A stretch of DNA of 64,000 bases, from contig NZ_JAIKXF010000053.1 in NCBI RefSeq assembly GCF_024684275.1, positions 1-64,000 of the forward strand. Direction: 5' to 3'. The notes beneath the pieces were generated by a model. It worked only from the letters and a program-made list of their open reading frames with translations. It had not been told where the DNA came from and did no database searches. Origin of the DNA: Ruminococcus sp. (GTDB lineage Bacteria > Bacillota_A > Clostridia > Oscillospirales > Ruminococcaceae). Positions 25,927-33,885 of the stretch are shown here, piece after piece (the first letter of the stretch is position 1; each line of letters begins with the position of its first letter). The position numbers and the translations under genes were made by a program.

Positions 25927-27957
25927 ATGCCCCCTATCAACGTCCTTAGCAAGGAAATATCAGAGCTTATCGCCGCAGGCGAGGTCATCGAGCGTCCCTC
26001 ATCGGTAATCAAGGAGCTGGTGGAAAACTCCATAGATTCGGGAGCCTCTCATATCACCGTTGAGATAAAAAACGGCGGAACCACATATATGCGCGTAACC
26101 GACGACGGCTGCGGAATGTCCTTTGATGACGTACCAAAGGCTTTTCTTCGTCATGCCACAAGCAAGATAAGCGCTAAAGAGGACCTTGACAATATCCTTA
26201 CTCTCGGCTTCCGCGGAGAAGCTCTTGCCTCTGTTGCCGCTGTAGCCCGTGTAGAGATCATGACCAAGCAGAAAGAGGGACTCTACGGCACTCTCTATAC
26301 CATTGAGGGAAGTGTTGAGAAGTCCCACGAGGAAAGCGGCTGCCCCGACGGTACTACCGTCATAATCCGCGACCTGTTCTATAATGTCCCGGCAAGGCGC
26401 AAGTTCATGAAAAAGGACGTCACCGAGGGAAATGCGGTAAGCACTATCCTCCAGAAAATAGCCATGTCACACCCCGATATAGCTTTCAGATTTATCCGCG
26501 ACAACCGCACGGAATTCAACTCCAGCGGCGACGGGGAGCTGTTTTCGGCGATATATGCGGTCTACGGACGTGATTTCGCCCGTGACCTTATCCCCGTAGA
26601 CTACGAATACGAGGGCGTGAAGGTTGGCGGCTATGTCATAAAGCCACTGTACTCAAAGAACAACCGTGCTTTCCAGAACTTTTTCGTAAACGGCAGATAC
26701 GTCCGTTCAAGGCTGTGCTCTGCGGCTTTGGAAAACGCCTACACCAATATGATAATGACAGGGAAATTCCCTGCCTGCGTACTTCTCATTGACCTGCCGC
26801 CCAGCACTATGGACGTAAATATCCACCCCACTAAGGCAGAGGTGCGCTTCACCAACGAGAAAGCCGTGTCCGACGCAGTCTATTTTGCGGTGAAGAATGC
26901 CATGATGCAGGACGGCCTTATCTATGAATTTGAGCTGAAGCCTCATGCGGACTGGACTAAGGCTGCTCCCGAGCAGGAGGAGATGAAGCAGCAGGAATTC
27001 ATGTTCACTCCTGTTGACAAGATAGAGGAGACCGAGCAGAAGCTGGCAGAAGCTCCCACACCTGTGTATGAAGCGCCAAAGCCTGCATATACAGCGCCAA
27101 AGCCTGTTACAGAGGAACAGCCGTATACTGCGGATATAACGCCCAGTCCGGCATACGATGAAAAGCCTGTACAGGCGTCAGCTCCCATAGCTGATAAGTT
27201 CATTGAAACAGCTCCCGCAGCGGAGACAGTTCCCGAGACAATAAAAGCTCCCGAGCCTGTTTCGGAGCCCGAGCCGCCGAAGGCAGTGGAGGGATTCAGC
27301 TACATCACACAGCAGGCATTCACGGCTGCGCCTGTGCAGAAGTCTGCGGAGCCCGAAGCTCCTAAGGAGTCTGTATGGACAGAAAAGCCTAAGATACGTG
27401 TTATCGGTGAGGCATTCGGGCTTTATGTGGTTGCGGAAGTCGGCGATGACACTATGATAATGATAGACAAACACGCTGCCCACGAGCGTATCATATTCGA
27501 GAGACTGAAAAGCCGCAACTGCCGACAGTACAGCCAGCAGCTCCTTACGGGAGTAAGAGTGCTCCTCACAGGTGACGAGATAAGCGCACTTGAAGCAAAT
27601 CAGGAACTCCTTGCAGACTTAGGCTTTGCCTTTGATTTCTCGGAGAAGCCTTGTGTTGTGGCAACGGCTGTTCCCACCTTCATTATGGAGTTGGACATGG
27701 AGGACATAATCTCGGAGATTGCCAATAATCTCCGTATGTACAGCCATGACCCACAGTCTCATGTGCTGGACGATATGCTCCACACAGTTGCCTGCAAATC
27801 GGCAATAAAGGGCAACGACAAGAACGATATCGCGGAGCTTCAATCCCTTGCGGAGCAGGTCTACTTCGACGAGAGGATACGCCATTGTCCCCACGGCAGA
27901 CCTGTTATGTTCACCATGACCAAGAGCAATATCTCACATCAGTTCAAAAGAACGTAA
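25927..27957 (+). CDS. mutL: DNA mismatch repair protein MutL (endonuclease type)
   Basis: A 676-residue GHKL ATPase that couples MutS to strand incision. N-terminal ATPase motifs are ELVENSIDSGA, DDGCGM and GFRGEAL. A Pro/Glu/Ala-rich linker spans about 345-480. The C-terminal dimerisation domain carries the metal-binding endonuclease signature DKHAAHERIIFE (Lys in place of the usual Gln of DQHA(x2)E(x4)E) and CPHGRP. This predicts a nicking MutL, as expected in an organism without MutH. An AGGAAGT SD precedes the ATG. Confidence 0.96.
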   Translation: MPPINVLSKEISELIAAGEVIERPSSVIKELVENSIDSGASHITVEIKNGGTTYMRVTDDGCGMSFDDVPKAFLRHATSKISAKEDLDNILTLGFRGEALASVAAVARVEIMTKQKEGLYGTLYTIEGSVEKSHEESGCPDGTTVIIRDLFYNVPARRKFMKKDVTEGNAVSTILQKIAMSHPDIAFRFIRDNRTEFNSSGDGELFSAIYAVYGRDFARDLIPVDYEYEGVKVGGYVIKPLYSKNNRAFQNFFVNGRYVRSRLCSAALENAYTNMIMTGKFPACVLLIDLPPSTMDVNIHPTKAEVRFTNEKAVSDAVYFAVKNAMMQDGLIYEFELKPHADWTKAAPEQEEMKQQEFMFTPVDKIEETEQKLAEAPTPVYEAPKPAYTAPKPVTEEQPYTADITPSPAYDEKPVQASAPIADKFIETAPAAETVPETIKAPEPVSEPEPPKAVEGFSYITQQAFTAAPVQKSAEPEAPKESVWTEKPKIRVIGEAFGLYVVAEVGDDTMIMIDKHAAHERIIFERLKSRNCRQYSQQLLTGVRVLLTGDEISALEANQELLADLGFAFDFSEKPCVVATAVPTFIMELDMEDIISEIANNLRMYSHDPQSHVLDDMLHTVACKSAIKGNDKNDIAELQSLAEQVYFDERIRHCPHGRPVMFTMTKSNISHQFKRT

Positions 27958-27966
27958 GGAGACAGT

Positions 27967-28614
27967 ATGAAACGAGCAGTTAAAGCCTTTATTGCAGTTT
28001 ATTTTGCGTTTTTTATGTGCGTATTCGGCGGTATAAATGCTTTTGCGTGGAATGTTGACCAATCTCGTCTGGGAATAAGTCTCGGTGAAGTCCCCGATGG
28101 GACTGTATTTGCTGATATACTGCTGAAAGGCAGCTGGAATAAGGCGGAGACTGACTTTAACGAGAACAATGGACAGCTTTTGGAAGCAGGACGTGACAGC
28201 GAGATCGCAAAATACAGCAAGGACGGCTATACAAGTATGCTTTTCAGGCATAATTTCGCGCAATTGCAGGAATGTGACATTACGCCTGAGTTTGACCAAA
28301 AGCGTATGCTCCTTAAGCTGAGTATCCCAAGCGATGAGATATTCAGCCACTTCCGTCACATAAAGCTCGCATACTGTGATAAGGACGGAAATGTCATTGG
28401 TATCACCAACGAGGTCAAGGTCAAAAAATCATTTTGGGGTATGCCTGCGTACACTATAGCGGCAAACGGCAGCAGTCTGACCTGCAATGTGAATAATGGA
28501 CCGCCCTATTTCATGATAGTGCTGGTGCCTTTAACAGCTGCTGTGCTGCTTTTCATAATAACAGCTGCTATTATAATAGTGAAGGTAAGAAAAAGGCGCA
28601 GACAGCAAAAATGA
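27967..28614 (+). CDS. Exported single-pass membrane protein, unknown function
   Basis: A 215-residue protein with an N-terminal signal peptide (cleavage near AFAW, residue ~27), an extracytoplasmic domain of about 150 residues, one transmembrane helix (~178-203) and a short basic cytoplasmic tail (KVRKRRRQQK). No family is recognised. It starts 9 nt after mutL behind AAGGAGA and ends 30 nt before miaA, so it is embedded in the same transcription unit. Confidence 0.75.
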   Translation: MKRAVKAFIAVYFAFFMCVFGGINAFAWNVDQSRLGISLGEVPDGTVFADILLKGSWNKAETDFNENNGQLLEAGRDSEIAKYSKDGYTSMLFRHNFAQLQECDITPEFDQKRMLLKLSIPSDEIFSHFRHIKLAYCDKDGNVIGITNEVKVKKSFWGMPAYTIAANGSSLTCNVNNGPPYFMIVLVPLTAAVLLFIITAAIIIVKVRKRRRQQK

Positions 28615-28644
28615 TAAAGAGAATAAAGTCCGGAGAAATTGATA

Positions 28645-29592
28645 ATGAACGAAAAGAATAAAAAGCCCTTCGTGCTGGCGGTGGTCGGACCTACGGCATC
28701 GGGCAAGACATGGCTGGGCGTTGAGCTTGCGAAGATTTACGGCGGAGAGGTCATCTCCGCCGATTCCATGCAGATATACAAGGGCATGGACATAGCCTCT
28801 GCAAAGCCCACAGAAGCAGAAAAGCAGGGGACACCACATCATCTCATGGGTATCCTCGACAGGGACGTGAGCTTCAGTGCCGCAGACTATGTACAGCTTG
28901 CAAACGAGAAGATACAGGAAGTGCTCTCCCGCGGAAAACTCCCCATAATAGTGGGCGGTACGGGACTTTATGTGGATTCTCTCCTTGAAAATGTGAAGTT
29001 CTCCGAGGGCGGCAGCGACGAGGCTTACCGTCAGGAGCTTTATGCCTTCGCAAAGGAACACGGAAACGAGGCGCTCCATGCACGGCTTGCGGAGCTTGAC
29101 CCCGAAGCCGCAGAGGGCATACACCCCAATAATCTGGTGAGAGTTGTTCGCGCACTGGAGGTCGGTCACGTTACGGGACGGAGATTCAGCGAACTGAAAC
29201 GTGAGAGCAAATTAGTGGAAAGTCCCTATAGCTCCCTGATAATAGGGCTTAATTACGAAAACAGACAGACTCTCTACGACCGCATTGACCTGCGCGTTGA
29301 CGAAATGGTGAAGGCAGGGCTTGTCGATGAGGCACGTAAGCTGTGGGAGGAAAGCGGCATGAAGACCGCTGCAAACGCTATCGGCTACAAGGAGCTTATC
29401 CCGTATTTCGAGGGAAAAGCAGAGCTTTCTGACTGTATCGGCACGATCAAGCAGGAAACGCGGCATTATGCCAAGCGTCAACTGACGTGGTTCCGGAAAA
29501 ACGGGCGTATAGAATGGCTTTTTTTGGACAGATTTAATAAAAATGAAGAAATATTAGAAAAATGCAAAAAAACTATAGCAAATTATTTTTAA
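28645..29592 (+). CDS. miaA: tRNA dimethylallyltransferase
   Basis: Transfers a dimethylallyl group to N6 of A37 in tRNAs reading UNN codons, making the substrate of MiaB. The 315-residue protein shows the P-loop GPTASGKT, SADSMQIYKGMDI, GGTGLYVDSLL and the C-terminal TIKQETRHYAKRQLTWFR segment. The start is the ATG at 28645 after a GGAGA SD; the TTG at 28639 is less likely. It is followed by hfq, a linkage found across bacteria. Confidence 0.96.
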   Translation: MNEKNKKPFVLAVVGPTASGKTWLGVELAKIYGGEVISADSMQIYKGMDIASAKPTEAEKQGTPHHLMGILDRDVSFSAADYVQLANEKIQEVLSRGKLPIIVGGTGLYVDSLLENVKFSEGGSDEAYRQELYAFAKEHGNEALHARLAELDPEAAEGIHPNNLVRVVRALEVGHVTGRRFSELKRESKLVESPYSSLIIGLNYENRQTLYDRIDLRVDEMVKAGLVDEARKLWEESGMKTAANAIGYKELIPYFEGKAELSDCIGTIKQETRHYAKRQLTWFRKNGRIEWLFLDRFNKNEEILEKCKKTIANYF

Positions 29593-29595
29593 ATG

Positions 29596-29604
29596 TGATA
29601 TAAT
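29596..29604 (+). promoter_or_regulatory. Possible extended -10 promoter for hfq
   Basis: TGATATAAT (29596-29604) is an extended -10 element without a good -35, lying just after miaA. A second weak candidate starts TTGACA near 29633. The ~90-nt gap before hfq is AT-rich. Confidence 0.5.
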
Positions 29605-29696
29605 GAACTGTGTGTATTTATGTGTACTGTATTTGACAAAATATTTTACACATCAAAATACGCAGACAAACAAATATGCCAGATAGGAGAATGTGT

Positions 29697-29936
29697 ATGA
29701 ACAAAACAATCAATTTGCAGGATGTATTTCTTAATCAGTGCAGAAAAGACAAGATAATGGTAACTATTATCCTGACCAATGGCTTCCAGTTCAAGGGAAT
29801 GGTAAGAGGCTTTGACAGCTATGTTGCTATCTTCGACTGTGACGGTAAGCAGCAGCTGGTCTACAAGCACGCTATTTCCACTATTATCCCCGCAAGAGCA
29901 GTTTCTATCCTCGACGCTTCAGAAAAGAACGACTAA
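29697..29936 (+). CDS. hfq: RNA chaperone Hfq
   Basis: A 79-residue Sm-like RNA chaperone forming hexameric rings that bind sRNAs and A-rich mRNA. It begins [14 protein letters not shown], has the Sm1 segment [14 protein letters not shown] and the Sm2 signature YKHAIST. The start at 29697 has an AGGAGA SD; seven upstream in-frame codons lack one. There is no long acidic or Gln-rich tail, typical for Firmicutes Hfq. Confidence 0.96.
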   Translation: MNKTINLQDVFLNQCRKDKIMVTIILTNGFQFKGMVRGFDSYVAIFDCDGKQQLVYKHAISTIIPARAVSILDASEKND

Positions 29937-29947
29937 GGGTGATCTGA

Positions 29948-31225
29948 ATGAGATTTACCAGGTCGGAAGGCAGCTTCATGGTCAAGGCGCTGAGAAACGT
30001 CGTGCTTGTGCTGCTTCTGATAATCTTTGTCAGCATAGTTTATAACTTCCGCAACAGAGAGAGCAATACGGTCTCGGCTCTCATGGCGTCTTCGGTGTCC
30101 TCAAAGGAGTACAAGGGCGTATTCATCAGAGATGAAGAGATAATCCTCTACAGCGGAAACGGCGTACTCAGCTATAATGTGTCCGACGGCGGCAAGGTAG
30201 GCAGCGGCAGTGTTATCGCGGAAGCCTATCCCTCCGACGAACAGCTCAGCATAAAGCGCCGGAAAGCTGCGCTGCAAAAGGAACTGAATATCCTTGAAAA
30301 GATACAGAATCCGGGTACTATGGAATCTGCCCAGCCTGCCAGCATCTCGGAAAATATCAACGAGAGCTACAGGAGCTTTATCTACTACAGGGATATGGGG
30401 GATTACCGCAGCCTTGAAACAGTGAAGGACGATCTTCTCGTACAGCTCAGTACATACCAGATAATGACGGAAGAGGTACAGGGCTTTGACCAGAAGATAT
30501 CCGATATAAAGTCAGAGATCGCAAAGCTTGACGCAGATTCGCTGCCCTCCAGCGAGACCATAAAATCTCAGAGATCAGCTTATTTCGCCAGCTATATCGA
30601 CGGCTATGAGGAGGAGCTCAGCAGCAAGACGCTGGACAAGCTCACCTGTGCCAAGATAGATGAGATCACTGATAAAAAATCAACAGCACCAAATGTCGTC
30701 GGAAAGCTTATCGACGGCTATGGCTGGTATCTCGCCGTGGTTGCTGACAACTCCAAAAAGGAGTATGAGATCGGCAAGGAGGTCAAGCTGAAATTTGATT
30801 CCTCCGCCGAGACTTACCCTGCTGTTATTTACGATATCCGCGATGAAAAGCCCGACAGGAGCCTTATCATCATTTCGTGCAGCAAGTTCAACTATGAGCT
30901 TGTCCAGCACAGAGCCGAGATAGTCGAGCTCATCTCACTTATAGACGGCAAGGAGAAGTGCGAGGGACTTAAAGTTCCCCGTGAGGCTATCCGATTCGCC
31001 GACGTCAAGGAGACCTATACCGACGACAGCGGCAATGAGCAGGAAAAGGTAATGACAAGCAAGGGCGTTTATATCCGTAAGGGTGAGCAGGTGCTCTTTA
31101 AAAAGATAGATGTAAGATTTGAGGGAAGCGATTATGTCCTTTCAAAGGTACATCACGAAAGCGAGTATCTTCAGCTTTACGATGATATTATGTTAGAGGG
31201 AGTCGATAAGGATGACGAAAAATAA
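29948..31225 (+). CDS. HlyD-like membrane-anchored protein
   Basis: A 425-residue protein with a short cytoplasmic N-terminus, one transmembrane helix (~14-36) and an extracytoplasmic region. That region has a biotinyl-lipoyl-like half motif (GVLSYNVSDGGKVGSGSVIAE, ~72-92), a coiled-coil hairpin (~100-215) and a beta-barrel part, the layout of HlyD-type adaptor proteins. No export ATPase is adjacent. It overlaps yggS by 14 nt and precedes sepF. In this lineage it probably belongs to the division/envelope cluster, but its partner is unknown. Confidence 0.8.
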   Translation: MRFTRSEGSFMVKALRNVVLVLLLIIFVSIVYNFRNRESNTVSALMASSVSSKEYKGVFIRDEEIILYSGNGVLSYNVSDGGKVGSGSVIAEAYPSDEQLSIKRRKAALQKELNILEKIQNPGTMESAQPASISENINESYRSFIYYRDMGDYRSLETVKDDLLVQLSTYQIMTEEVQGFDQKISDIKSEIAKLDADSLPSSETIKSQRSAYFASYIDGYEEELSSKTLDKLTCAKIDEITDKKSTAPNVVGKLIDGYGWYLAVVADNSKKEYEIGKEVKLKFDSSAETYPAVIYDIRDEKPDRSLIIISCSKFNYELVQHRAEIVELISLIDGKEKCEGLKVPREAIRFADVKETYTDDSGNEQEKVMTSKGVYIRKGEQVLFKKIDVRFEGSDYVLSKVHHESEYLQLYDDIMLEGVDKDDEK

Positions 31226-31907
31226 TGATCTCGCTTATATCGACGAGAACCTGCGCATAATAAGAGAGAGATGCGCCGAAGCAAAGGATAAGTACCGAAG
31301 CTCCGACGATGATGTCCGTATAATGGCGGTCACAAAGACCGTTGCTCCCGAGGCGGTAAATCATGCCGTTGAGCTGGGTATCGGACTTCTCGGTGAAAAC
31401 AGGGTGCAGGAGTACCTTTCAAAGGCTGACTTTTATGACAAGTCTGCCGAGGTGCAGTTTATTGGACATTTACAGACCAACAAGGTGAAATATATCATAA
31501 ATTCCGTAAGCATGATACAATCCGTTGACAGCCTGAAGCTGGGACAGGAGATAAGCCGCCTCGCCGTTAAGAACGGCAGGGTAATGGATATCCTCTGTGA
31601 GGTCAATATCGGCGGAGAGGATTCCAAGAGCGGAGTCGCTCCTGACGGACTGGACGAGCTTATGGACGGGCTCTCGGAGCTCGAAGGCATACGTATAAGA
31701 GGACTTATGACAATCCCGCCGCCCTCAGACAGCGATATATTCCTCGGACGAATGAAGGAGCTCTATGATAAGGTCTCCTCAGAGCGAAAGGGTATGGATA
31801 CGCTCTCAATGGGAATGACTCACGATTACGCAGAAGCCATAAGGTATGGCTCAACACTGGTGCGTATCGGAACAGGTCTTTTCGGCGCAAGAGACTACTC
31901 AAAGTAA
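31212..31907 (+). CDS. yggS: YggS/YlmE-family PLP homeostasis protein
   Basis: A 231-residue single-domain PLP-binding protein of alanine-racemase-like fold. It shows the lysine-bearing MAVTKTV motif (PLP Lys ~40), GENRVQEYL, FIGHLQTNK and a C-terminal SMGMTHDYAEAI...STLVRIGTGLFG phosphate-binding region. It has no racemase activity in characterised members and maintains free PLP balance. It overlaps the HlyD-like gene by 14 nt. The order ylmE-sepF-ylmH-divIVA-ileS is conserved in Firmicutes. Confidence 0.93.
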   Translation: MTKNNDLAYIDENLRIIRERCAEAKDKYRSSDDDVRIMAVTKTVAPEAVNHAVELGIGLLGENRVQEYLSKADFYDKSAEVQFIGHLQTNKVKYIINSVSMIQSVDSLKLGQEISRLAVKNGRVMDILCEVNIGGEDSKSGVAPDGLDELMDGLSELEGIRIRGLMTIPPPSDSDIFLGRMKELYDKVSSERKGMDTLSMGMTHDYAEAIRYGSTLVRIGTGLFGARDYSK

Positions 31908-31913
31908 CTCGCA

Positions 31914-31995
31914 GCGGAATGCTGAGATCAACACGGGATACTCCGCATTGATCCTGTGAAGAGAAATATAAAAAACAAATAATGCGGAGAAGGAG
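31914..31995 (+). promoter_or_regulatory. Candidate H-type pseudoknot in the sepF leader
   Basis: An 8-bp stem CACGGGAT/ATCCTGTG (31932-31939 with 31951-31958, one G-T) closes an 11-nt loop containing CTCCGCATT (31941-31949). That loop is an exact 9-nt complement of AATGCGGAG at 31981-31989, which directly abuts the sepF SD (AAGGAG, 31990-31995). The connecting strand is A-rich (ATATAAAAAACAAAT). A second, competing partner of the loop, GCGGAAT, lies upstream at 31914-31920. This is the geometry of a translational pseudoknot switch; no known riboswitch class was recognised. Confidence 0.6.
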
Positions 31996-32002
31996 TATTA
32001 AG

Positions 32003-32482
32003 ATGAAACTTTTTGACGGTATTAAGGATTTTTTCTTTGCTGCAGATGATGATGATTTTGAAGCTGATGTTCCCGTTCGTCACGAGCGTGAGCGCGGCGG
32101 TTTCCAGCCTTCCGATCAGGAAGATGCTCCCGTGAACGAGGGCGCACCGAGCGGTCTTGGCGGCGGCGGCAGAAGAAATAAGGTCGTTAATATACAGACT
32201 ACAGCACAGCTGCAGGTGGTACTGGTAAAGCCCTCTGCTTTCACAGACGCTAAGCAGATCGCTGACCACCTCATTGCTAAGAAAACAGTAGTTCTCAACC
32301 TTGAGACAGCTTCTCCCGAGAACAAGAGAAGAATAATCGACTTCCTCGTTGGCGTTGCATATGCAAACGGCGGAAGCTTAAAGCCCGTAGCTAACCTTAC
32401 CTACATCATTACTCCTTATAATGTAGGATTTATCGGCGAAGACTTAGTAGGCGAGCTGGAGAACAACGGCGTATTCATCTGA
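32003..32482 (+). CDS. sepF: Cell division protein SepF
   Basis: A 159-residue FtsZ-binding protein that forms rings at the division site. The N-terminal MKLFDGIKDFFF is the amphipathic membrane-anchoring helix. An acidic and glycine-rich linker (~13-60) is followed by the SepF core (~65-155), with VVNLETASPENKRRIIDFLVG. The start is the ATG at 32003 after AAGGAG; seven upstream in-frame codons are part of the leader. The stop overlaps the next start (TGATG). Confidence 0.94.
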   Translation: MKLFDGIKDFFFAADDDDFEADVPVRHERERGGFQPSDQEDAPVNEGAPSGLGGGGRRNKVVNIQTTAQLQVVLVKPSAFTDAKQIADHLIAKKTVVLNLETASPENKRRIIDFLVGVAYANGGSLKPVANLTYIITPYNVGFIGEDLVGELENNGVFI

Positions 32483-33240
32483 TGAACGAGCCGTCGGATA
32501 AGCTTTTTGCCGCAAGGCTTGCGGATATGGTCAGCCTGTGTGAAAGAAACGGTTCAGCGGTCTTTTCGTCGTTTTTCGATGAAAGACAGTGCGCGGAAGC
32601 CGAGGCATGGTGTGCCGTGAACACAGGTGAGCTGAAATACAGGCTGTGGGGCGGATACGATGACGCAAGACGGAAAATGCTTGCGGTCTATCCCGATTAC
32701 TGCGAGGACTATGTGGAGGGAGAATACCCCTTTATTTGCCTGACCTTTACTTACCGAAGCGAGGACAGGCTCACCCACAGGGATTTCCTCGGCAGCTTTA
32801 TGGGCTTGCAGCTCAAGCGTGAGATAATCGGAGATATTGTCGTTTCTGAGGGTATCACTCAGGCTTTTGTCACCGAGGTGGCTGCAAGGAGCATTATCTC
32901 ATCTGTCTCAAAGATCGGCAGAGTCGGCGTGAAAATAGCCGATGACAAGCCCTTTGATCTGGAAAATGCTCAGAAATTCCAGACCATAAGCGGTACAGTG
33001 GCTTCACTGCGGCTCGACTGCGTGGTGGGGCTTGCTGCTCATCTCAGCCGTGAAAAGTCAGCGGCACTTATCCGTTCAGATAAGGCAGAGGTGAATCATC
33101 TGCCTGTTTCATCTGTCTCCTACGAACTCAGGGGCGGAGATGTATTGTCAATTAGGGGAATTGGAAGATTTGTGCTTTCAGAAATAAACGGCTCTACTAA
33201 AAAGGGACGCATACACATTGATCTTAAAAAATATATTTAG
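32482..33240 (+). CDS. YlmH-like S4-domain RNA-binding protein
   Basis: A 252-residue protein of the YlmH family found between sepF and divIVA in Gram-positives. The central region binds RNA, and the C-terminal S4 domain (about 175-245) contains LRLDCVVGLAAHLSREKSAALIRSDKAEVNHLPV in outline. It may act in ribosome rescue, as shown for YlmH, but that is taken from the family. It is translationally coupled to sepF by a TGATG overlap. Confidence 0.88.
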   Translation: MNEPSDKLFAARLADMVSLCERNGSAVFSSFFDERQCAEAEAWCAVNTGELKYRLWGGYDDARRKMLAVYPDYCEDYVEGEYPFICLTFTYRSEDRLTHRDFLGSFMGLQLKREIIGDIVVSEGITQAFVTEVAARSIISSVSKIGRVGVKIADDKPFDLENAQKFQTISGTVASLRLDCVVGLAAHLSREKSAALIRSDKAEVNHLPVSSVSYELRGGDVLSIRGIGRFVLSEINGSTKKGRIHIDLKKYI

Positions 33241-33251
33241 AGGTGAATGAA

Positions 33252-33824
33252 ATGATAACTTCAAAGGATGTCAGAAATAAGAGATTTGAAAAGGCAGCTT
33301 TCGGATATAAGCAGGAGGAGATCGATGAATTCCTCAATCAGCTGGAGGCAGAACTTGACGAAATGGAGCGCGAGCGTGCAGAGGCTAACAGCAAGATACA
33401 GGTTCTTGCAGATAAGGTAAGAGAGTATATGAGAGACGAGGACGCTCTCAAGGACGCTCTTCTCGGCGCTCAGAAGCAGGGACATCAGGTACTCAACGAC
33501 GCTAACGAAAAGGCTGAGCAGATAATCGCAGAGGCTAAGGAAAAGGCTGCTGCACTTGAGGACGAGGCTGTACGTCAGCACGCTGAGGCTATGGAGAAGA
33601 ACCGCGCTGAGATCGCTAAGGAAAAGGAAGCTCTCATCGAGGCTCAGCAGCAGGTAGCTGATTTCAAGAAGAGCCTGTTCGATATGTATAAGAGCCACTT
33701 AGAGCTCATCTCATCTATGCCTGAGACATTTGACAACGAGTCGGCAGAGGAAGATGAGACAGAGGACAAGGCTGAGACAGCAGAGGAGATCGCTGCTGCT
33801 GTAGCGGCAGAGGTCGAGGAATAA
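33252..33824 (+). CDS. divIVA: DivIVA-domain protein
   Basis: A 190-residue coiled-coil protein that recognises curved membrane at poles and septa. The N-terminal lipid-binding segment (SKDVRNKRFEKAAFGYKQEEIDEFLNQ in outline, first ~35 residues) is followed by long coiled coils to ~165 and an acidic Ala/Glu tail. The start is the ATG at 33252, after AGAGGTGA; the GTG at 33243 lies in the SD. It follows the YlmH-like gene by 11 nt. Confidence 0.93.
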   Translation: MITSKDVRNKRFEKAAFGYKQEEIDEFLNQLEAELDEMERERAEANSKIQVLADKVREYMRDEDALKDALLGAQKQGHQVLNDANEKAEQIIAEAKEKAAALEDEAVRQHAEAMEKNRAEIAKEKEALIEAQQQVADFKKSLFDMYKSHLELISSMPETFDNESAEEDETEDKAETAEEIAAAVAAEVEE

Positions 33825-33843
33825 TCAAAAATTAAAAAGATCG

Positions 33844-33885
33844 AAAGGAGGATCCCTCAGTCTTTTGTAAGAGGGATCGGATAGT
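33844..33885 (+). promoter_or_regulatory. SD-hairpin-AUG arrangement ahead of ileS
   Basis: The perfect SD AAAGGAGG (33844-33851) is 34 nt from the ileS ATG. Between them is an 8-bp perfect stem GATCCCTC/GAGGGATC (33851-33858 with 33871-33878) with a 12-nt loop. Folded, the SD lies 7 nt (GGATAGT) from the AUG, a normal spacing. Unfolded, the spacing would be far too long. No T-box specifier or GGTGG motif exists in the 61-nt gap after divIVA. Confidence 0.7.

Noticed and set aside
31914..31995. PreQ1-I riboswitch in the sepF leader
   Set aside because: The A-rich strand and pseudoknot geometry are similar, but the stem is longer, the loop sequence does not fit and sepF is unrelated to queuosine. 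Kept only as an unassigned pseudoknot.
33825..33885. T-box riboswitch for ileS
   Set aside because: Only 61 nt separate divIVA and ileS, too short, and there is no T-box sequence or terminator/antiterminator pair.
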